From contig JADZBH010000043.1 in assembly GCA_020852175.1 (NCBI GenBank), positions 1 through 32,012 of the forward strand: DNA of 32,012 nt, given 5' to 3'. Positions within the stretch are counted from its first letter, which is position 1. The number at the start of each line of letters is the position of its first letter. The stretch is from Bryobacterales bacterium (GTDB lineage: Bacteria; Acidobacteriota; Terriglobia; Bryobacterales; Bryobacteraceae). Shown piece after piece: positions 11,702 through 24,665 of this stretch. Made by a program: the position numbers and the translations under genes. The notes under the pieces were generated by a model, which had not been told where the DNA came from, did no database searches, and worked only from the letters and a program-made list of their open reading frames with translations.

Positions 11702-12576
11702 GCTTTCACTCGGGGCTTTTTCGAGAGATCGCGCAGCGCGGCGATATTGCGTGCGAAGTCGCCGTCCTCATCCACGGGCGTTTCCAGGATGAAGCACTTC
11801 GATGCCAGTCGCGGATGGTTCAGTATGCGGCCGAATGCCTCGCAGCCGATGTGGCCTTCTCCAATGTGCTCGTGACGGTCCAGGCGCGAGCCGCAAGGCG
11901 CCTTGGAGTCGTTCATATGAATGACCGGAATGTTCTCTAGTCCCAGTGTGGAGTCGAGTGAGGAAACCAGACTCTTCATGCCCTCCGGCGTGGTGAAGTC
12001 AATCCCCGCCGCCAGCGTATGGCAGGTGTCGATACAAAAGCCGATGCGGTAGCCGAGTTTTCCGGAAACCCGCTCGCGCATCGCGGCCAACTCCTCGAAA
12101 CGCGAACCCAGTGCCGACCCCGCGCCCGCGGTGTTCTCCAGCAGCACGGTGAGTGCCGCCGAGTCCATGCCGCGCGAGGCTTCCAGGAGTCCCTCGGCGA
12201 AGCGGTCCAGCGCGGTCTCGACCGTTTGATCCTTGTACGAACCCGGATGCAGAACCAGATACTCCGCTCCGATCGCCGCGGCGCGTTCCAACTCTCCACG
12301 GAAGGCATCGACGGATTTCGGCCGGTTCGACGGATCGATCGAGGCCAGGTTGATCAGATAGTTCGCGTGGATGACCAGTGGATTCACATCGAGACGCGCA
12401 CGCGCATCCTTCAACTTCGCCACGGCCGCCGGGGCGGGCATCGGATTACGCCAGGTTCGCGGCGAACCCGAAAAGATCTGCGCCGTATTGGCGCCGGCGG
12501 CATGCGCGAGTATGGCGGCGTTCTCCAACGCGCCCGCCGTTGAGGTGTGCGCGCCAATGCGGTGCGTGAAAGCCAT
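11698..12576 (-). CDS. nfo: Endonuclease IV (AP endonuclease)
   Basis: Nfo cuts DNA 5' of abasic sites during base-excision repair. This 292-aa protein keeps all nine ligands of the trinuclear zinc site: His70, His110, Glu147, Asp183, His186, His220, Asp233, His235 and Glu265, in the same order and close spacing as the E. coli enzyme. The start ATG 12576 has GGGAG eight bases upstream and lies three bases after the kbl stop, so it is likely the last gene of the tdh-kbl transcript. Its end overlaps the convergent oxidoreductase gene by four bases. Confidence 0.97.
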   Translation of the reverse strand: MAFTHRIGAHTSTAGALENAAILAHAAGANTAQIFSGSPRTWRNPMPAPAAVAKLKDARARLDVNPLVIHANYLINLASIDPSNRPKSVDAFRGELERAAAIGAEYLVLHPGSYKDQTVETALDRFAEGLLEASRGMDSAALTVLLENTAGAGSALGSRFEELAAMRERVSGKLGYRIGFCIDTCHTLAAGIDFTTPEGMKSLVSSLDSTLGLENIPVIHMNDSKAPCGSRLDRHEHIGEGHIGCEAFGRILNHPRLASKCFILETPVDEDGDFARNIAALRDLSKKPRVKA

Positions 12577-12579
12577 GCG

Positions 12580-13764
12580 CTACACTCCCATCCCGTCACG
12601 CACTTCGGCGAACTGCCGGGCCGCCCACGTCAACTGCTCCGGAGTGTGGCTGGCGGAGACCTGCGTGCGTATGCGCGCCTTTCCCATCGGCACCACCGGA
12701 TACGAAAACGCCGTCACATAGATGCCCCGCTCCAACAACGCCTCGGCCATGCGCGTGGCGAGCACGGCATCGCCCAGCATGACGGGAACGATGGGATGTT
12801 CCCCAGGAAGAATTTGCAAGCCCAGCGCGGCCATCCGTTCGCGGAAGATCCGCGTGTTGGAGCGGATGTGGTCCAGCAGGGAGGTGTCGCGCTCGATCAG
12901 GTCGAGCGTCTTGATCGATGCGGCAACGATCGCCGGCGGCAGCGAGTTCGAGAACAGATAGGGGCGCGAGCGCTGGCGCAGCAGGCCGATGATGGGCTTG
13001 CGTCCGCTCGTGTAGCCTCCGCTGGCTCCGCCCAAGGCCTTGCCAAGCGTGCCGGTCACTATGTCCACGCGATCCTGTACGCCCCAATGCTCCGGCGTGC
13101 CGCGTCCCGACGGCCCCATGAAGCCGACGGCATGCGAATCGTCCACCATCACCAGCGCGCCGTATTTGTCGGCCAGCGCGCAAATGTCCCGCAGTGGCGC
13201 CAGATAGCCGTCCATGGAAAATACGCCATCGGTGGCGATCAGCTTGTGCCGCGCGCCGGAAGCCGCGGCGAGTTTCTCCTCCAGGTCCGCCATGTCGCAG
13301 TTCTTGTAACGGTAGCGTTGCGCCTTGCACAGACGGATGCCGTCGATGATCGAGGCGTGGTTCAACTCGTCGGAGATCACGGCATCCTCGGTGCCGAGAA
13401 TCGTCTCGAACAATCCGCCGTTGGCGTCAAAGCAGGAGGAATAAAGAATCGTATCGTCCGTTCCCAGGAACGAACTGATACGCTCCTCCAGTTGCTTGTG
13501 AATCTCCTGCGTGCCACAAATGAAGCGTACCGAGGCCATGCCGTAGCCCCACCGCGCCAGAGCCGCCGTGGCGGCCGCGATGACCTCCGGGTGATCGGCG
13601 AGCCCAAGGTAGTTATTCGCGCACAGCACCATCACTTCCTTGCCGCCGCTCAGCCGCACTTGCGCGGCCTGCGGCGAGGCAATCACGCGTTCCGGCTTCC
13701 AGAGCCCCGAAACGCGGATCTCTTCCAACTGCGATTCCAGGTGTACCCGGTAGGCCTCATTCAC
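12580..13764 (-). CDS. kbl: 2-amino-3-ketobutyrate CoA ligase (glycine C-acetyltransferase)
   Basis: Kbl splits 2-amino-3-ketobutyrate with CoA into glycine and acetyl-CoA, using PLP. The 394-aa product is close to E. coli Kbl (398 aa) and contains [20 protein letters not shown] and the PLP lysine Lys242 in [11 protein letters not shown] place the start at GTG 13764, inside a GTGA overlap with the tdh stop. GGGAGG lies about ten bases upstream, whereas the alternative TTG 18 bp earlier would overlap that ribosome site. Together with tdh it forms the threonine-to-glycine pathway. Confidence 0.96.
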   Translation of the reverse strand: MNEAYRVHLESQLEEIRVSGLWKPERVIASPQAAQVRLSGGKEVMVLCANNYLGLADHPEVIAAATAALARWGYGMASVRFICGTQEIHKQLEERISSFLGTDDTILYSSCFDANGGLFETILGTEDAVISDELNHASIIDGIRLCKAQRYRYKNCDMADLEEKLAAASGARHKLIATDGVFSMDGYLAPLRDICALADKYGALVMVDDSHAVGFMGPSGRGTPEHWGVQDRVDIVTGTLGKALGGASGGYTSGRKPIIGLLRQRSRPYLFSNSLPPAIVAASIKTLDLIERDTSLLDHIRSNTRIFRERMAALGLQILPGEHPIVPVMLGDAVLATRMAEALLERGIYVTAFSYPVVPMGKARIRTQVSASHTPEQLTWAARQFAEVRDGMGV

Positions 13765-14798
13765 TTGCGCAGGTCCTCCCAATTCAGAATCACTTTCCCC
13801 GATTTGCCTGACCGCATCGCCTGGAAACCCTGTTCAAATTCGTCATACCGGAAGCGGTGCGTGATGACCGGCGTGATATCCAGTCCAGACTCGATCAGCA
13901 CCGTCATCTTGTACCAGGTCTCATACATCTCGCGGCCGTAGATGCCCTTGATGGTGAGCATGTTGAAGATCACCGTGCGCCAGTCGATCTCCACGGGTTG
14001 CGCTGGAATGCCCAGCACCGCGATCCTGGCGCCATGGGACATGTTGGCGATCATGTCGCGAAAGGCGGAAGGATTGCCGGACATCTCCAGGCCGACATCG
14101 AAACCCTCGGCCATTCCCAACTGCTTCTGCACTTCCGCCAGGTTTGTCTCCTTGGGATTCACGGCGCGTGTCACGCCGGCGCGGCGCGCGATCTCCAACC
14201 GGTCTTCGTTCACGTCGGTGATCACGACATGCCGGGCTCCGGCGTGCCGCACCACGAAAGCCGACATGATCCCGATAGGCCCAGCGCCGGTGATCAGGAC
14301 GTCCTCGCCGAGAACATCGAAGGAAAGCGCCGTGTGCACGGCGTTGCCGAATGGATCGAAAATGGCGGCCACGTCGCGGTTCACCTGCGGCGCGTGGCGC
14401 CAGATGTTGGTCATCGGCAGGGCAATGTATTCCGCGAACGCACCCGGGCGGTTCACGCCCACGCCCTGCGTATGGGCGCACAGATGGCGGCGTCCGGCCA
14501 TGCAGTTCCTGCAGCGGCCGCACACAACATGGCCTTCTCCGGAGACGATCTCGCCCGGATGAAAGTCATTTACATTGGAACCGGTGGCGACAATCTCGCC
14601 AACAAATTCGTGTCCGATGGCCATGGGCACCGGAATCGTGCGCCTGGCCCAATCATCCCAATCATAGATGTGGACATCGGTGCCGCAGATGCCCGTGCGG
14701 AGTACCCGGATCAAGACATCGTTAATGCCAATCGCGGGTTCGGGAATATCTTCGAGCCACAAGCCGGGCCCGGCTAGTTTTTTGACAAGAGCTTTCAT
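13761..14798 (-). CDS. tdh: L-threonine 3-dehydrogenase
   Basis: Tdh oxidises L-threonine to 2-amino-3-ketobutyrate with NAD, the substrate of Kbl. It is a 345-aa medium-chain zinc dehydrogenase. The catalytic zinc residues are Cys38 and His63-Glu64, the structural zinc cysteines are 93, 96, 99 and 107, and the NAD-binding G-A-G-P-I-G is at 171-176. The motifs I-Y-D-W-D-D-W and [12 protein letters not shown] are specific to threonine dehydrogenase rather than to other alcohol dehydrogenases. It lies 19 bp after the aldehyde dehydrogenase gene and overlaps kbl by four bases, so the three are probably one transcript. Confidence 0.97.
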   Translation of the reverse strand: MKALVKKLAGPGLWLEDIPEPAIGINDVLIRVLRTGICGTDVHIYDWDDWARRTIPVPMAIGHEFVGEIVATGSNVNDFHPGEIVSGEGHVVCGRCRNCMAGRRHLCAHTQGVGVNRPGAFAEYIALPMTNIWRHAPQVNRDVAAIFDPFGNAVHTALSFDVLGEDVLITGAGPIGIMSAFVVRHAGARHVVITDVNEDRLEIARRAGVTRAVNPKETNLAEVQKQLGMAEGFDVGLEMSGNPSAFRDMIANMSHGARIAVLGIPAQPVEIDWRTVIFNMLTIKGIYGREMYETWYKMTVLIESGLDITPVITHRFRYDEFEQGFQAMRSGKSGKVILNWEDLRK

Positions 14799-14817
14799 AA
14801 AGGTGTGAACAGACCGG

Positions 14818-16239
14818 TCAGTTGACGTTCCAGGTGATGAGCTTGGGTTCGGTCATCTCTTCGATGGCGTAACGCGGACCTTCGCGTCCGGCGCCGGAGA
14901 GCTTCACGCCGCCATAAGGCATGTTGTCGGCGCGGTATTGGGGTACTTCGTTGATCATGAAACCGCCCACATGGGTGCGGCGCGCCGCGTGGAAGGCCTT
15001 GTCCAGGTCGCGGGTATAGATGCCGGCTTGCAGGCCGTAGTCGGAGCGGTTCACGGCGTCGATGGCGTCGTCCAGGGCGCGGAACTCGTTCACCAGCACC
15101 ACGGGCCCGAAAGCCTCCTTGCAGGAAAGCCGCACCGTTTCGGGGGCATGGTCCAGTATCGCGGGCGTGAGGGTTGCGCGGGTGCGGCGGCCTCCGGTGA
15201 GCAGCCTGGCGCCTGCCTGCACGGCTTCGCCGATCCACGCCTCGACGCGTTCGGCTTCAGGCACGGTGATGAGCGAACTCACGTCGGTGGCTGGATCGGA
15301 GGGATGGCCGATGACGAGCTTGCCGGTAGCGGCGACGAAACGATCGAGAAACTCCTTGCGAATCGACTCATGAACGTAGATGCGCTGCACGGAGATGCAC
15401 ACCTGCCCGGAATGCGAGAAGGCGCCCACGATACAGCGCGGCACGGCTGCCTCCAGGTCGGCGTCGGCTTCGAGGATCACGGCCGAGTTGTTGCCCAGTT
15501 CGAGGGTGACACGTTTCATCCCCGCCAGCGAACGCATGCGCACGCCCACCTCGGGCGAACCGGTAAAGGTAACCATCGCGATGCCCTGATGCGTCACGAT
15601 GGCGTCTCCAATTTCGCCGCCCTGTCCGGTCACCACGTTCAGCGCGCCCTTGGGCAGTCCGCACTCCTCGAATAATCGCACCAGCGCCAATGCGCTCAGC
15701 GGCGTCGCCGTGGCTGGCTTGTGAACCACCGTGTTGCCAGCCGCGAGCGCAGGCCCGATTTTGTGCATTGCCAGGTTCAACGGAAAGTTGAAGGGTGTGA
15801 TGGCCGCGATCACGCCGAGGGGCTCCCGCACGGTCATCGCCCAACGCCCGCGCCCGCCCGGATGCGCGTCCAAGGGCACCGCTTCGCCCGACAGCCTGTG
15901 CGCCTCTTCCGCGGAGAACAGCAGCGTCCAGGCGGCCCGGTCCGCCTCCACACGCGCTTCCTTGATGGGCTTGCCGGACTCGCCGCAGATCAGTTGGGCG
16001 AACTGTTCCGCCCGCTCCCGCAGCAGTTGATGCGCCCGCCTCAGGATGCCGGCGCGGTCCTCGCGCGACATCTCGCGCATGGCCGGGAAGGCGGACGCTG
16101 CCGCGTGTACCGCGGCGTCCACCTGCTCGCGCGTGCCGCGGAACACCGTGCCTACGGGCGTTCCATCGTAAGGGAGTTCAACCACCTGCGTGGCGGCGGT
16201 GTGCACGGGACCGCCTCCAATCCACATGGGGTGTTCCAT
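14818..16239 (-). CDS. Aldehyde dehydrogenase (NAD(P)-dependent), substrate unknown
   Basis: A 473-aa ALDH-superfamily enzyme oxidising an aldehyde to an acid. It has Asn151 in P-F-N-F-P, the general base Glu247 in L-E-L-G, and the catalytic Cys281 in S-G-Q-V-C-I. The G-S-P-E cofactor region is also present. The frame opens at 16281, but ATG 16239 gives a normal length and N-terminus (MEHPMWIGG). No strong ribosome site is seen. Its place directly before tdh suggests handling of an aldehyde linked to threonine or aminoacetone breakdown, such as lactaldehyde or methylglyoxal. That is inference only. A GapN-like or succinate-semialdehyde-like role cannot be excluded. Confidence 0.9.
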   Translation of the reverse strand: MEHPMWIGGGPVHTAATQVVELPYDGTPVGTVFRGTREQVDAAVHAAASAFPAMREMSREDRAGILRRAHQLLRERAEQFAQLICGESGKPIKEARVEADRAAWTLLFSAEEAHRLSGEAVPLDAHPGGRGRWAMTVREPLGVIAAITPFNFPLNLAMHKIGPALAAGNTVVHKPATATPLSALALVRLFEECGLPKGALNVVTGQGGEIGDAIVTHQGIAMVTFTGSPEVGVRMRSLAGMKRVTLELGNNSAVILEADADLEAAVPRCIVGAFSHSGQVCISVQRIYVHESIRKEFLDRFVAATGKLVIGHPSDPATDVSSLITVPEAERVEAWIGEAVQAGARLLTGGRRTRATLTPAILDHAPETVRLSCKEAFGPVVLVNEFRALDDAIDAVNRSDYGLQAGIYTRDLDKAFHAARRTHVGGFMINEVPQYRADNMPYGGVKLSGAGREGPRYAIEEMTEPKLITWNVN

Positions 16240-16281
16240 GGCTTCAGGATATACGGAGGCGGCCTGGCCGGGGCGCGTCAT

Positions 16282-17283
16282 TCAGCGCGGGCGCGGATAC
16301 TGTCCGGAGGGCGTGAAGCGGAACTCGCTGTTCAGCACCTTGTAGTAGCTGTTCAGCGTGGCCTTCGCCGTGAACCTTCCCTCGCCGGGAAGTCCAAAGC
16401 GCAAATCGGTGGCCTCCACCGTGAACGACTCTTCCGGGACCAGGTCCGCGCCGGTCTGCCAAAACAAATAGGGAGAAAAGTGGATCAGTGCCTGGAAGGG
16501 CTCGGTTTGCGAAGCCACCCGCGCCGCGCGGTGCTGCCCCGCCCCGCGGTACAAAACGCGGCCTGCTTCGGGATCGAATTCCGCCAGTAGATTCACGGGC
16601 AGAACCCGGTACTGGTCCGGCATCTCGACAAGACCACGCCAATGGAACGGATTCACCATGCCGGGAAACGCAGCCACCCGTACTGCCTCGCGTCCGTCAT
16701 ACAACCGGGAATCCAGCACGGCGATGGCGCGCGCGTGAACCATGCCTCTGGCGCCGAGATACAGCAGCGCGAGAACCAGGGCCACGCGAGCGGAACCCCT
16801 GCCATACTGCGTGTGGGAACCGATCTCCTGCCCCACCAGCCTCCCGAGCAGCGGCCCCAGCGCGAACACGGCCAGCGTGGCGCACAGAACGGGATCGAAA
16901 ACGCTGGCCAGGTCTCCGCGGAACCACTGCCCGGAAAACGGCGCCAGCAAGCGCACCCCGTAAATGTTCGTCCAGTCGAGCAACAAATGGGAAAGCCCGG
17001 CAGCCAGGGCCGCGGTGTACGCCGGGAGCCATGGAAACGCGGTACGCGTCGTCAACCGGGCCGCCACCACGCAAAGAAGGGCCAGCAGCGGCGCGGCCAG
17101 AAAGCCATGCGTCAAGCCGCGATGATGTTCCAGGTAGACGTAAGAGCCACCCAGCGCCGAAACAACGTCAATGTCCGGCGCGTTCGCCGCCAGGATGCAC
17201 ACCAGCGCGGCACGAGGCATCCGGCGATCGAAGCCGGCGCGCGCGATCAGCAGGCCCGTGAGCGTATGTGTCAGGTTCTCCAT
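16282..17283 (-). CDS. YdjM-like membrane-bound metal-dependent hydrolase
   Basis: A 333-aa integral membrane protein of the YdjM/DUF457 group, named for its putative metal-dependent hydrolase motif. The N-terminal half holds conserved polar residues between hydrophobic helices: His6 in T-H-T-L-T-G, Asp37 and Asp39 in P-D-I-D, H-R-G-L-T-H at 54-59, and His99 and Asp103 in H-L-L-L-D-W. Four or five membrane segments are visible before residue 190. The C-terminal 130 residues are soluble and less conserved. The role is unknown; members are thought to act on lipids or the envelope. The ATG lies inside the end of the lipid kinase gene (13-bp overlap), so the two are translationally linked. Confidence 0.8.
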   Translation of the reverse strand: MENLTHTLTGLLIARAGFDRRMPRAALVCILAANAPDIDVVSALGGSYVYLEHHRGLTHGFLAAPLLALLCVVAARLTTRTAFPWLPAYTAALAAGLSHLLLDWTNIYGVRLLAPFSGQWFRGDLASVFDPVLCATLAVFALGPLLGRLVGQEIGSHTQYGRGSARVALVLALLYLGARGMVHARAIAVLDSRLYDGREAVRVAAFPGMVNPFHWRGLVEMPDQYRVLPVNLLAEFDPEAGRVLYRGAGQHRAARVASQTEPFQALIHFSPYLFWQTGADLVPEESFTVEATDLRFGLPGEGRFTAKATLNSYYKVLNSEFRFTPSGQYPRPR

Positions 17284-18221
17284 CGTGAATCGAGACCGTA
17301 CCGGCCCGGCAGATCCGCGGGCGTCAGTAAAGTGAGCGAGGCTGGCACGGCTTCGAGACGCCCGGGCAGATGGCCCGCCAGTTCCCCATCCAGTTGCACA
17401 TAAATCCGGCCGCCGTCCACCGGATGCAACTCCATGGCGTCACCCCGCTTGCAAAATACGCCCGGCAGCCTGGTATGCAAGCCCATCGCCACGGCGCCCA
17501 TGAAGAGACCGTACGGCCACGTGGTGGCGCCCGGAAAGGCCGTGACTTCAAGATCGCTGTCCAGAAGCGTGACGTTGCGGGCAATCTCCAAATCACCGCC
17601 ATAGTTGCGCACGCGCGAGGCGACCGCGAACCCGGTCCGCAGGCGGCCGCCATTCATGCGCACTTCGATTTGCGGCAGACGCGCGCCAAGACGCGACAAC
17701 GAGGCCAGCCAGTATGCGCCTTTCCCCAGCCGCCGCTTCCAGCCCGGTTGCACGCGGCGCACGATGTCGGCGTCGAACCCCGCGCCAGCCATCAGCAGGA
17801 AGTAACGCGGTTGTCCCTGTTCCGGATGAAAGACTCCGGCCGCGATCCGCCGCGGCACCAGTTCGTGCAGCCGGGCCGCCGCATGCCGGATGCCGGCGTT
17901 GATCCGCATCTCCACGGCCAGCACGTTGGCCGTGCCAGCGGGCAGGATCGCCAGCGGTGTCTCCGTGCCCACCAGTCCGTTCATCACCTCGTTGATCGTG
18001 CCATCGCCGCCGGCGGCAATCACCAGGTCGGCGCCAGACACAGTGGCCTCCCGCGCCAGTTCCGTGGCGTGGCCTGAACGTTCTGTCGCCCGCCCGGTGA
18101 TGCAGTGTCCCAACGAGCGCAGCAATTCCAGGGCTCTTGCGATGCGATGCGCCCGCGCGCCGGCAAGTCCGCCAGCTTGAGGATTGTAAATCAGGGAGGC
18201 GTTTCGATAGAAGGTCGCCAA
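17271..18221 (-). CDS. Diacylglycerol kinase-family lipid kinase (YegS/BmrU-like)
   Basis: A 316-aa member of the DAGK catalytic family, which phosphorylates diacylglycerol or related lipids at the inner membrane face. The nucleotide-binding loop is G-G-D-G-T at 71-75 followed by I-N-E-V, then P-A-G-T-A-N near 95-99, and a C-terminal beta-sandwich with the motif L-D-G-E. The exact lipid is unknown. The start appears to be TTG 18221, giving TFYRNASLIYNPQAGG; there is no ribosome site. A TATAAT box read on this strand (18234-18229) would put the transcript start at or next to this codon, so a leaderless message is possible. Confidence 0.87.
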   Translation of the reverse strand: MATFYRNASLIYNPQAGGLAGARAHRIARALELLRSLGHCITGRATERSGHATELAREATVSGADLVIAAGGDGTINEVMNGLVGTETPLAILPAGTANVLAVEMRINAGIRHAAARLHELVPRRIAAGVFHPEQGQPRYFLLMAGAGFDADIVRRVQPGWKRRLGKGAYWLASLSRLGARLPQIEVRMNGGRLRTGFAVASRVRNYGGDLEIARNVTLLDSDLEVTAFPGATTWPYGLFMGAVAMGLHTRLPGVFCKRGDAMELHPVDGGRIYVQLDGELAGHLPGRLEAVPASLTLLTPADLPGRYGLDSRWRT

Positions 18222-18224
18222 TGT

Positions 18225-20801
<2,577 letters not shown>

Positions 20802-20805
<4 letters not shown>

Positions 20806-22226
20806 CCCCACACAGCAGACGATCGTTTCTCGCTACGGCCGTGGCCGCGCCGGCCTTCCTGCATGCGGCGCAAAAATCCACCGACGCGAGAATCGACGGC
20901 GTTGAATACAGCTACGAGGATTTCCTCTACAGGGCTCCCATCAAGTTTGGCGGCAATGTCGTGGACCGCGTTACCATGCTGAACGTCACCATGACGATGC
21001 GCAGCCGCGCGGGGAAGGTGGCCAAGGGGTTTGGCTCCATGCCCATGGGCAACGTGTGGGGCTTCCCGTCAAAGCTGCATACGTACGGCGAAACGTTGAA
21101 CGCGATGAAGGCTCTGACAGCCAGGCTCAAGCCGATCATCGCCGGCTACCAGGAATACGGCCATCCGCTCGACGTGGCGCACGCGCTTATGCCTTCCTAC
21201 ATGAAAGCCGCTGCCGAAGTGACACGCGAGCAGAAGCTGAAGGAGCCGTTTCCGGCGCTCTGTACGTTGGTGACGGCCAGCCCGTTCGATGCCGCCTTGC
21301 ACGATGGCTTCGGTAAACTGCACGGACGAAGTTCCTACCAGATTCTCTCCCCGGAATTCGTCTCCCACGACCTGTCGCACTATCTTTCTCCGGCCTTTGC
21401 AGGCGAGTATCCCGATCGTTATGTGACCGCGAACCCCAAATCATCCATGCCGCTCTATCATCTGGTGGGCGCCGTGGATCCGCTTACCTCGGGAGACATC
21501 GCCAAGCGCATTGGCGACGGGCTGCCCGAAACGCTGCCCGAATGGATCGAATACTCCGGACTCGACCACTTGAAGATCAAGTTGAACGGAGAGGATCTGA
21601 ACTGGGACGTGAACCGCGTGCTCTCGGTGGAGCGCGTCGCGGGTGAGACGATGCGGAAGCGCAAGGTGGCTCGCTGGGTCTACTCGCTTGATTTCAACGA
21701 GAAGTGCCCGAATGTCGAATATCTCGTGGCGTGCCTGCGCAAGGTGAAAGAAGGCTCGGCGGCGGCCTACGAGCGAATCCAGTATGTTGAGCAACCGACC
21801 AAGCGCGACCTGAAGGCCGACCGCGGAAACCGGATGCACGAGGCCGCGAAGCTGAAGCCCGTGGTGATCGACGAATCGCTGACGTCGCTCGAAATGCTGG
21901 AACTCGCGCGCGAAATGGGTTACTCCGGAACGGCGCTGAAGGCCTGTAAGGGCCAGGGTGAGGCATTGCTGATGGGCGCCGCCGCGCAAAAATACAAGAT
22001 GTTCCTGTGCGTGCAGGACCTCACCTGCCCCGGTGCGTCGTTGATTCACTCGGCCGGACTGGCGGCTCACGTCCCGACCGTCGCGGCCATCGAGTGCAAC
22101 TCCCGTCAATACGTTCCAGTGGCGAACAATGGGTGGGAACAGCGCTTCCCTGGCGTGTTCGATGTGCGCAACGGGCGCGTGAATACGGGAGTTCTCGACA
22201 AGCCCGGCCTGAGCGCCGTGGCGTGA
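20802..22226 (+). CDS. Tat-exported enolase-superfamily enzyme, MLE type
   Basis: A 474-aa protein with a Tat leader (PHSRRSFLATAVAAPAFLHA). The barrel has the muconate-lactonizing/dipeptide-epimerase pattern: Lys258-x-Lys260, metal ligands Asp297, Glu330 (in V-E-Q-P) and Asp357 (in I-D-E-S), and a second-side lysine, probably Lys380 in L-K-A-C-K. This differs from the Glu/His pattern of the enolase-superfamily gene at 5174, so the two are not recent duplicates. The reaction could be epimerisation, lactonisation or dehydration of a carboxylate. The start GTG 20802 overlaps the DedA stop and has no ribosome site of its own, so translation is probably coupled. The frame is open further upstream, but that is ligA/DedA shadow. 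Confidence 0.85.
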
Positions 22227-22810
22227 TGGGTAAGCCCGTGCCGCGCTGCTTTTGGGTGCCGCCGGACAAACCCTACTATGTGGAGTATCACGACGCGGAA
22301 TGGGGGGTGCCGGTGCACGACGACCTGCGCCACTTCGAGATGCTGATCTTGGAAGGCGCGCAGGCGGGTTTGAGCTGGGATACGGTTCTGCGCAAGCGGT
22401 CCGGTTATCGAACTGCTTTCGCCGGTTTCGATCCGCGCAAGGTGGCCCGTTTCACGGACGGAACGCTGGAGAAGCTGCTGCTGGACCCCGGCATCGTGCG
22501 TAACCGTCTGAAGGTGTATGGCGCTGTGAAGAACGCCAGGGCGTTTCTCGAGGTACAGAAAGAGTTCGGCAGCTTCGATGCCTATGTATGGAAGTTCACC
22601 GGCGGCGCGCCGCTCGATGGATGCCGCACTGGGCGTGCCGATGTCCCGGCGAGGACCGCGGAAAGCGATGCTTTTTCAAAGGACATGGCCAAGCGCGGAT
22701 TCACCTTCGTGGGCAGCACCATCCTGTACTCCTACATGCAGGCCATCGGGATGGTGAACGACCACATGCGGGACTGTTTTCGCTACCGCGAGGTGAAGAA
22801 ACTGCGTTGA
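22226..22810 (+). CDS. tag: DNA-3-methyladenine glycosylase I
   Basis: Tag removes 3-methyladenine from alkylated DNA, leaving an abasic site. The 194-aa protein shows the family pattern: R-C-F-W, Y-H-x-x-E-W-G-V-P, E-G-A-Q-A-G-L-S-W, I-V-R-N-R and F-V-G-S-T. The structural zinc ligands Cys8, His22, His180 and Cys184 are present. The ATG overlaps the previous stop by one base (TGATG), so it is coupled to the exported enzyme gene. The gene ends seven bases before the convergent ABC transporter gene. Confidence 0.95.
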   Translation: MGKPVPRCFWVPPDKPYYVEYHDAEWGVPVHDDLRHFEMLILEGAQAGLSWDTVLRKRSGYRTAFAGFDPRKVARFTDGTLEKLLLDPGIVRNRLKVYGAVKNARAFLEVQKEFGSFDAYVWKFTGGAPLDGCRTGRADVPARTAESDAFSKDMAKRGFTFVGSTILYSYMQAIGMVNDHMRDCFRYREVKKLR

Positions 22811-22817
22811 ACCGGCG

Positions 22818-23490
<673 letters not shown>

Positions 23491-23498
<8 letters not shown>

Positions 23499-24585
23499 AG
23501 GAAAGAGCCTCCAGCGCATCCTGTTTGATCGCCTTCCAACCCGGATAGAGTGAACCCATCACGGCGCCGCCCACGGCGATGATCGTGGTCGTGGGCCACC
23601 AGTCGGGCGTGATCATCGCGGTCAATGTGGCGCCGGCGAACTCCAGGATCAGCCAGCGAGTGCCGAAGCTGAACAGGATTCCCAACAGGCTGCCCACCGC
23701 GGCCAGCACGAAAGTTTCGCGAAGCAGGATGGAGAGAATGTAGTTCGGCCCCGCTCCAAGCGATTTCAGAATGCCAATCTCCCGCGTTCGCTCCAGCACG
23801 GCCGTGTACATCGAGAGGAAGACCACCAGAAAGCCGACAATCACGCTAATGGCGATCACCACATAGATGAACGGCTTCAAACCGGGAACGTTGTTCACGG
23901 AAAAAAGCGACGTGAACTCCTCGATGGAGTAGATGGCGTAATCGGGCAACTTTTGCTTGAAGCTGCGCACCATCTCGTTGGTCAGCTTCGGATCGTCAAG
24001 TTTCACGAAGATCTGGGTCAACTTGCCCGTGTTGCCCGTCAACTCCTGCAGCCGGGCCAGTGGCAGCACCAGCCGGGCCAGTTTTCCCGTTTCGAAGATG
24101 CCGCACACGCGCCATTGCTTGTTCAGCAGCTTCAACTGCGAGCCGACCTCCAGGTGGTTTTGCTTGGCGTAGCGTTCGTCCACCAGAATATCGTCGGGGG
24201 CCTGGAACGGGCCGCCGGCAAGATAGCGAAAACCGCCGCTGAGCCGTGAAAACTTCTCCAGGTCCACGCCCGTCACGGTGTCGATGCCGCCAATCGGCTG
24301 GGCGATGGTCCCTGTGGCGACGGTCACATGGGGTTGTTCGCCAAAATACTTCAGCAGTCCTTCCGACATGGGCGCGGAGGAGAAGCTGATGGCCGAACTG
24401 CCCGGCGGGCGAATCCAGACGTCGGCGCCAACGCCCTTCGCGCGGCGCCCGGCTTCATCGAGCATGCCCCGGCTCAACCCCACCAGGGTCAGGATCATCG
24501 TCACCTCGATGGCGATGGCCAGGACGCTGAGGAGCGTCCGGACAGGACGGTGCTTCAGGTTCTCCAATACGAGCTTATTGATCAA
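23491..24585 (-). CDS. ABC transporter permease (FtsX/MacB-like)
   Basis: A 364-aa permease with the MacB-type layout. The first membrane helix is near 17-39, followed by a periplasmic domain of about 190 residues. Three C-terminal helices follow (about 245-268, 290-320 and 335-355), with the coupling motif E-R-T-R-E-I-G-I-L-K-S-L-G-A between the first two. The start is TTG 24585 (INKLVLENLKHRPVRT), about nine bases after an AAGGA ribosome site. It is preceded by an 80-bp gap after the methyltransferase gene and is followed directly by its ATPase. The substrate is unknown. Confidence 0.88.
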
Positions 24586-24665
24586 CGGCGGGAGTCCTTC
24601 GGTGATGCAGGCAGCAATCTATCATTCTAGCCTGTGCCGCCGGGCCAACCGGAGCAGCCGGCGGT

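Noticed and set aside
22007..22225. N-terminal extension of Tag
   Set aside because: The frame is open upstream only because it overlaps the preceding gene. The ATG at 22226 gives the standard Tag N-terminus with Cys8.
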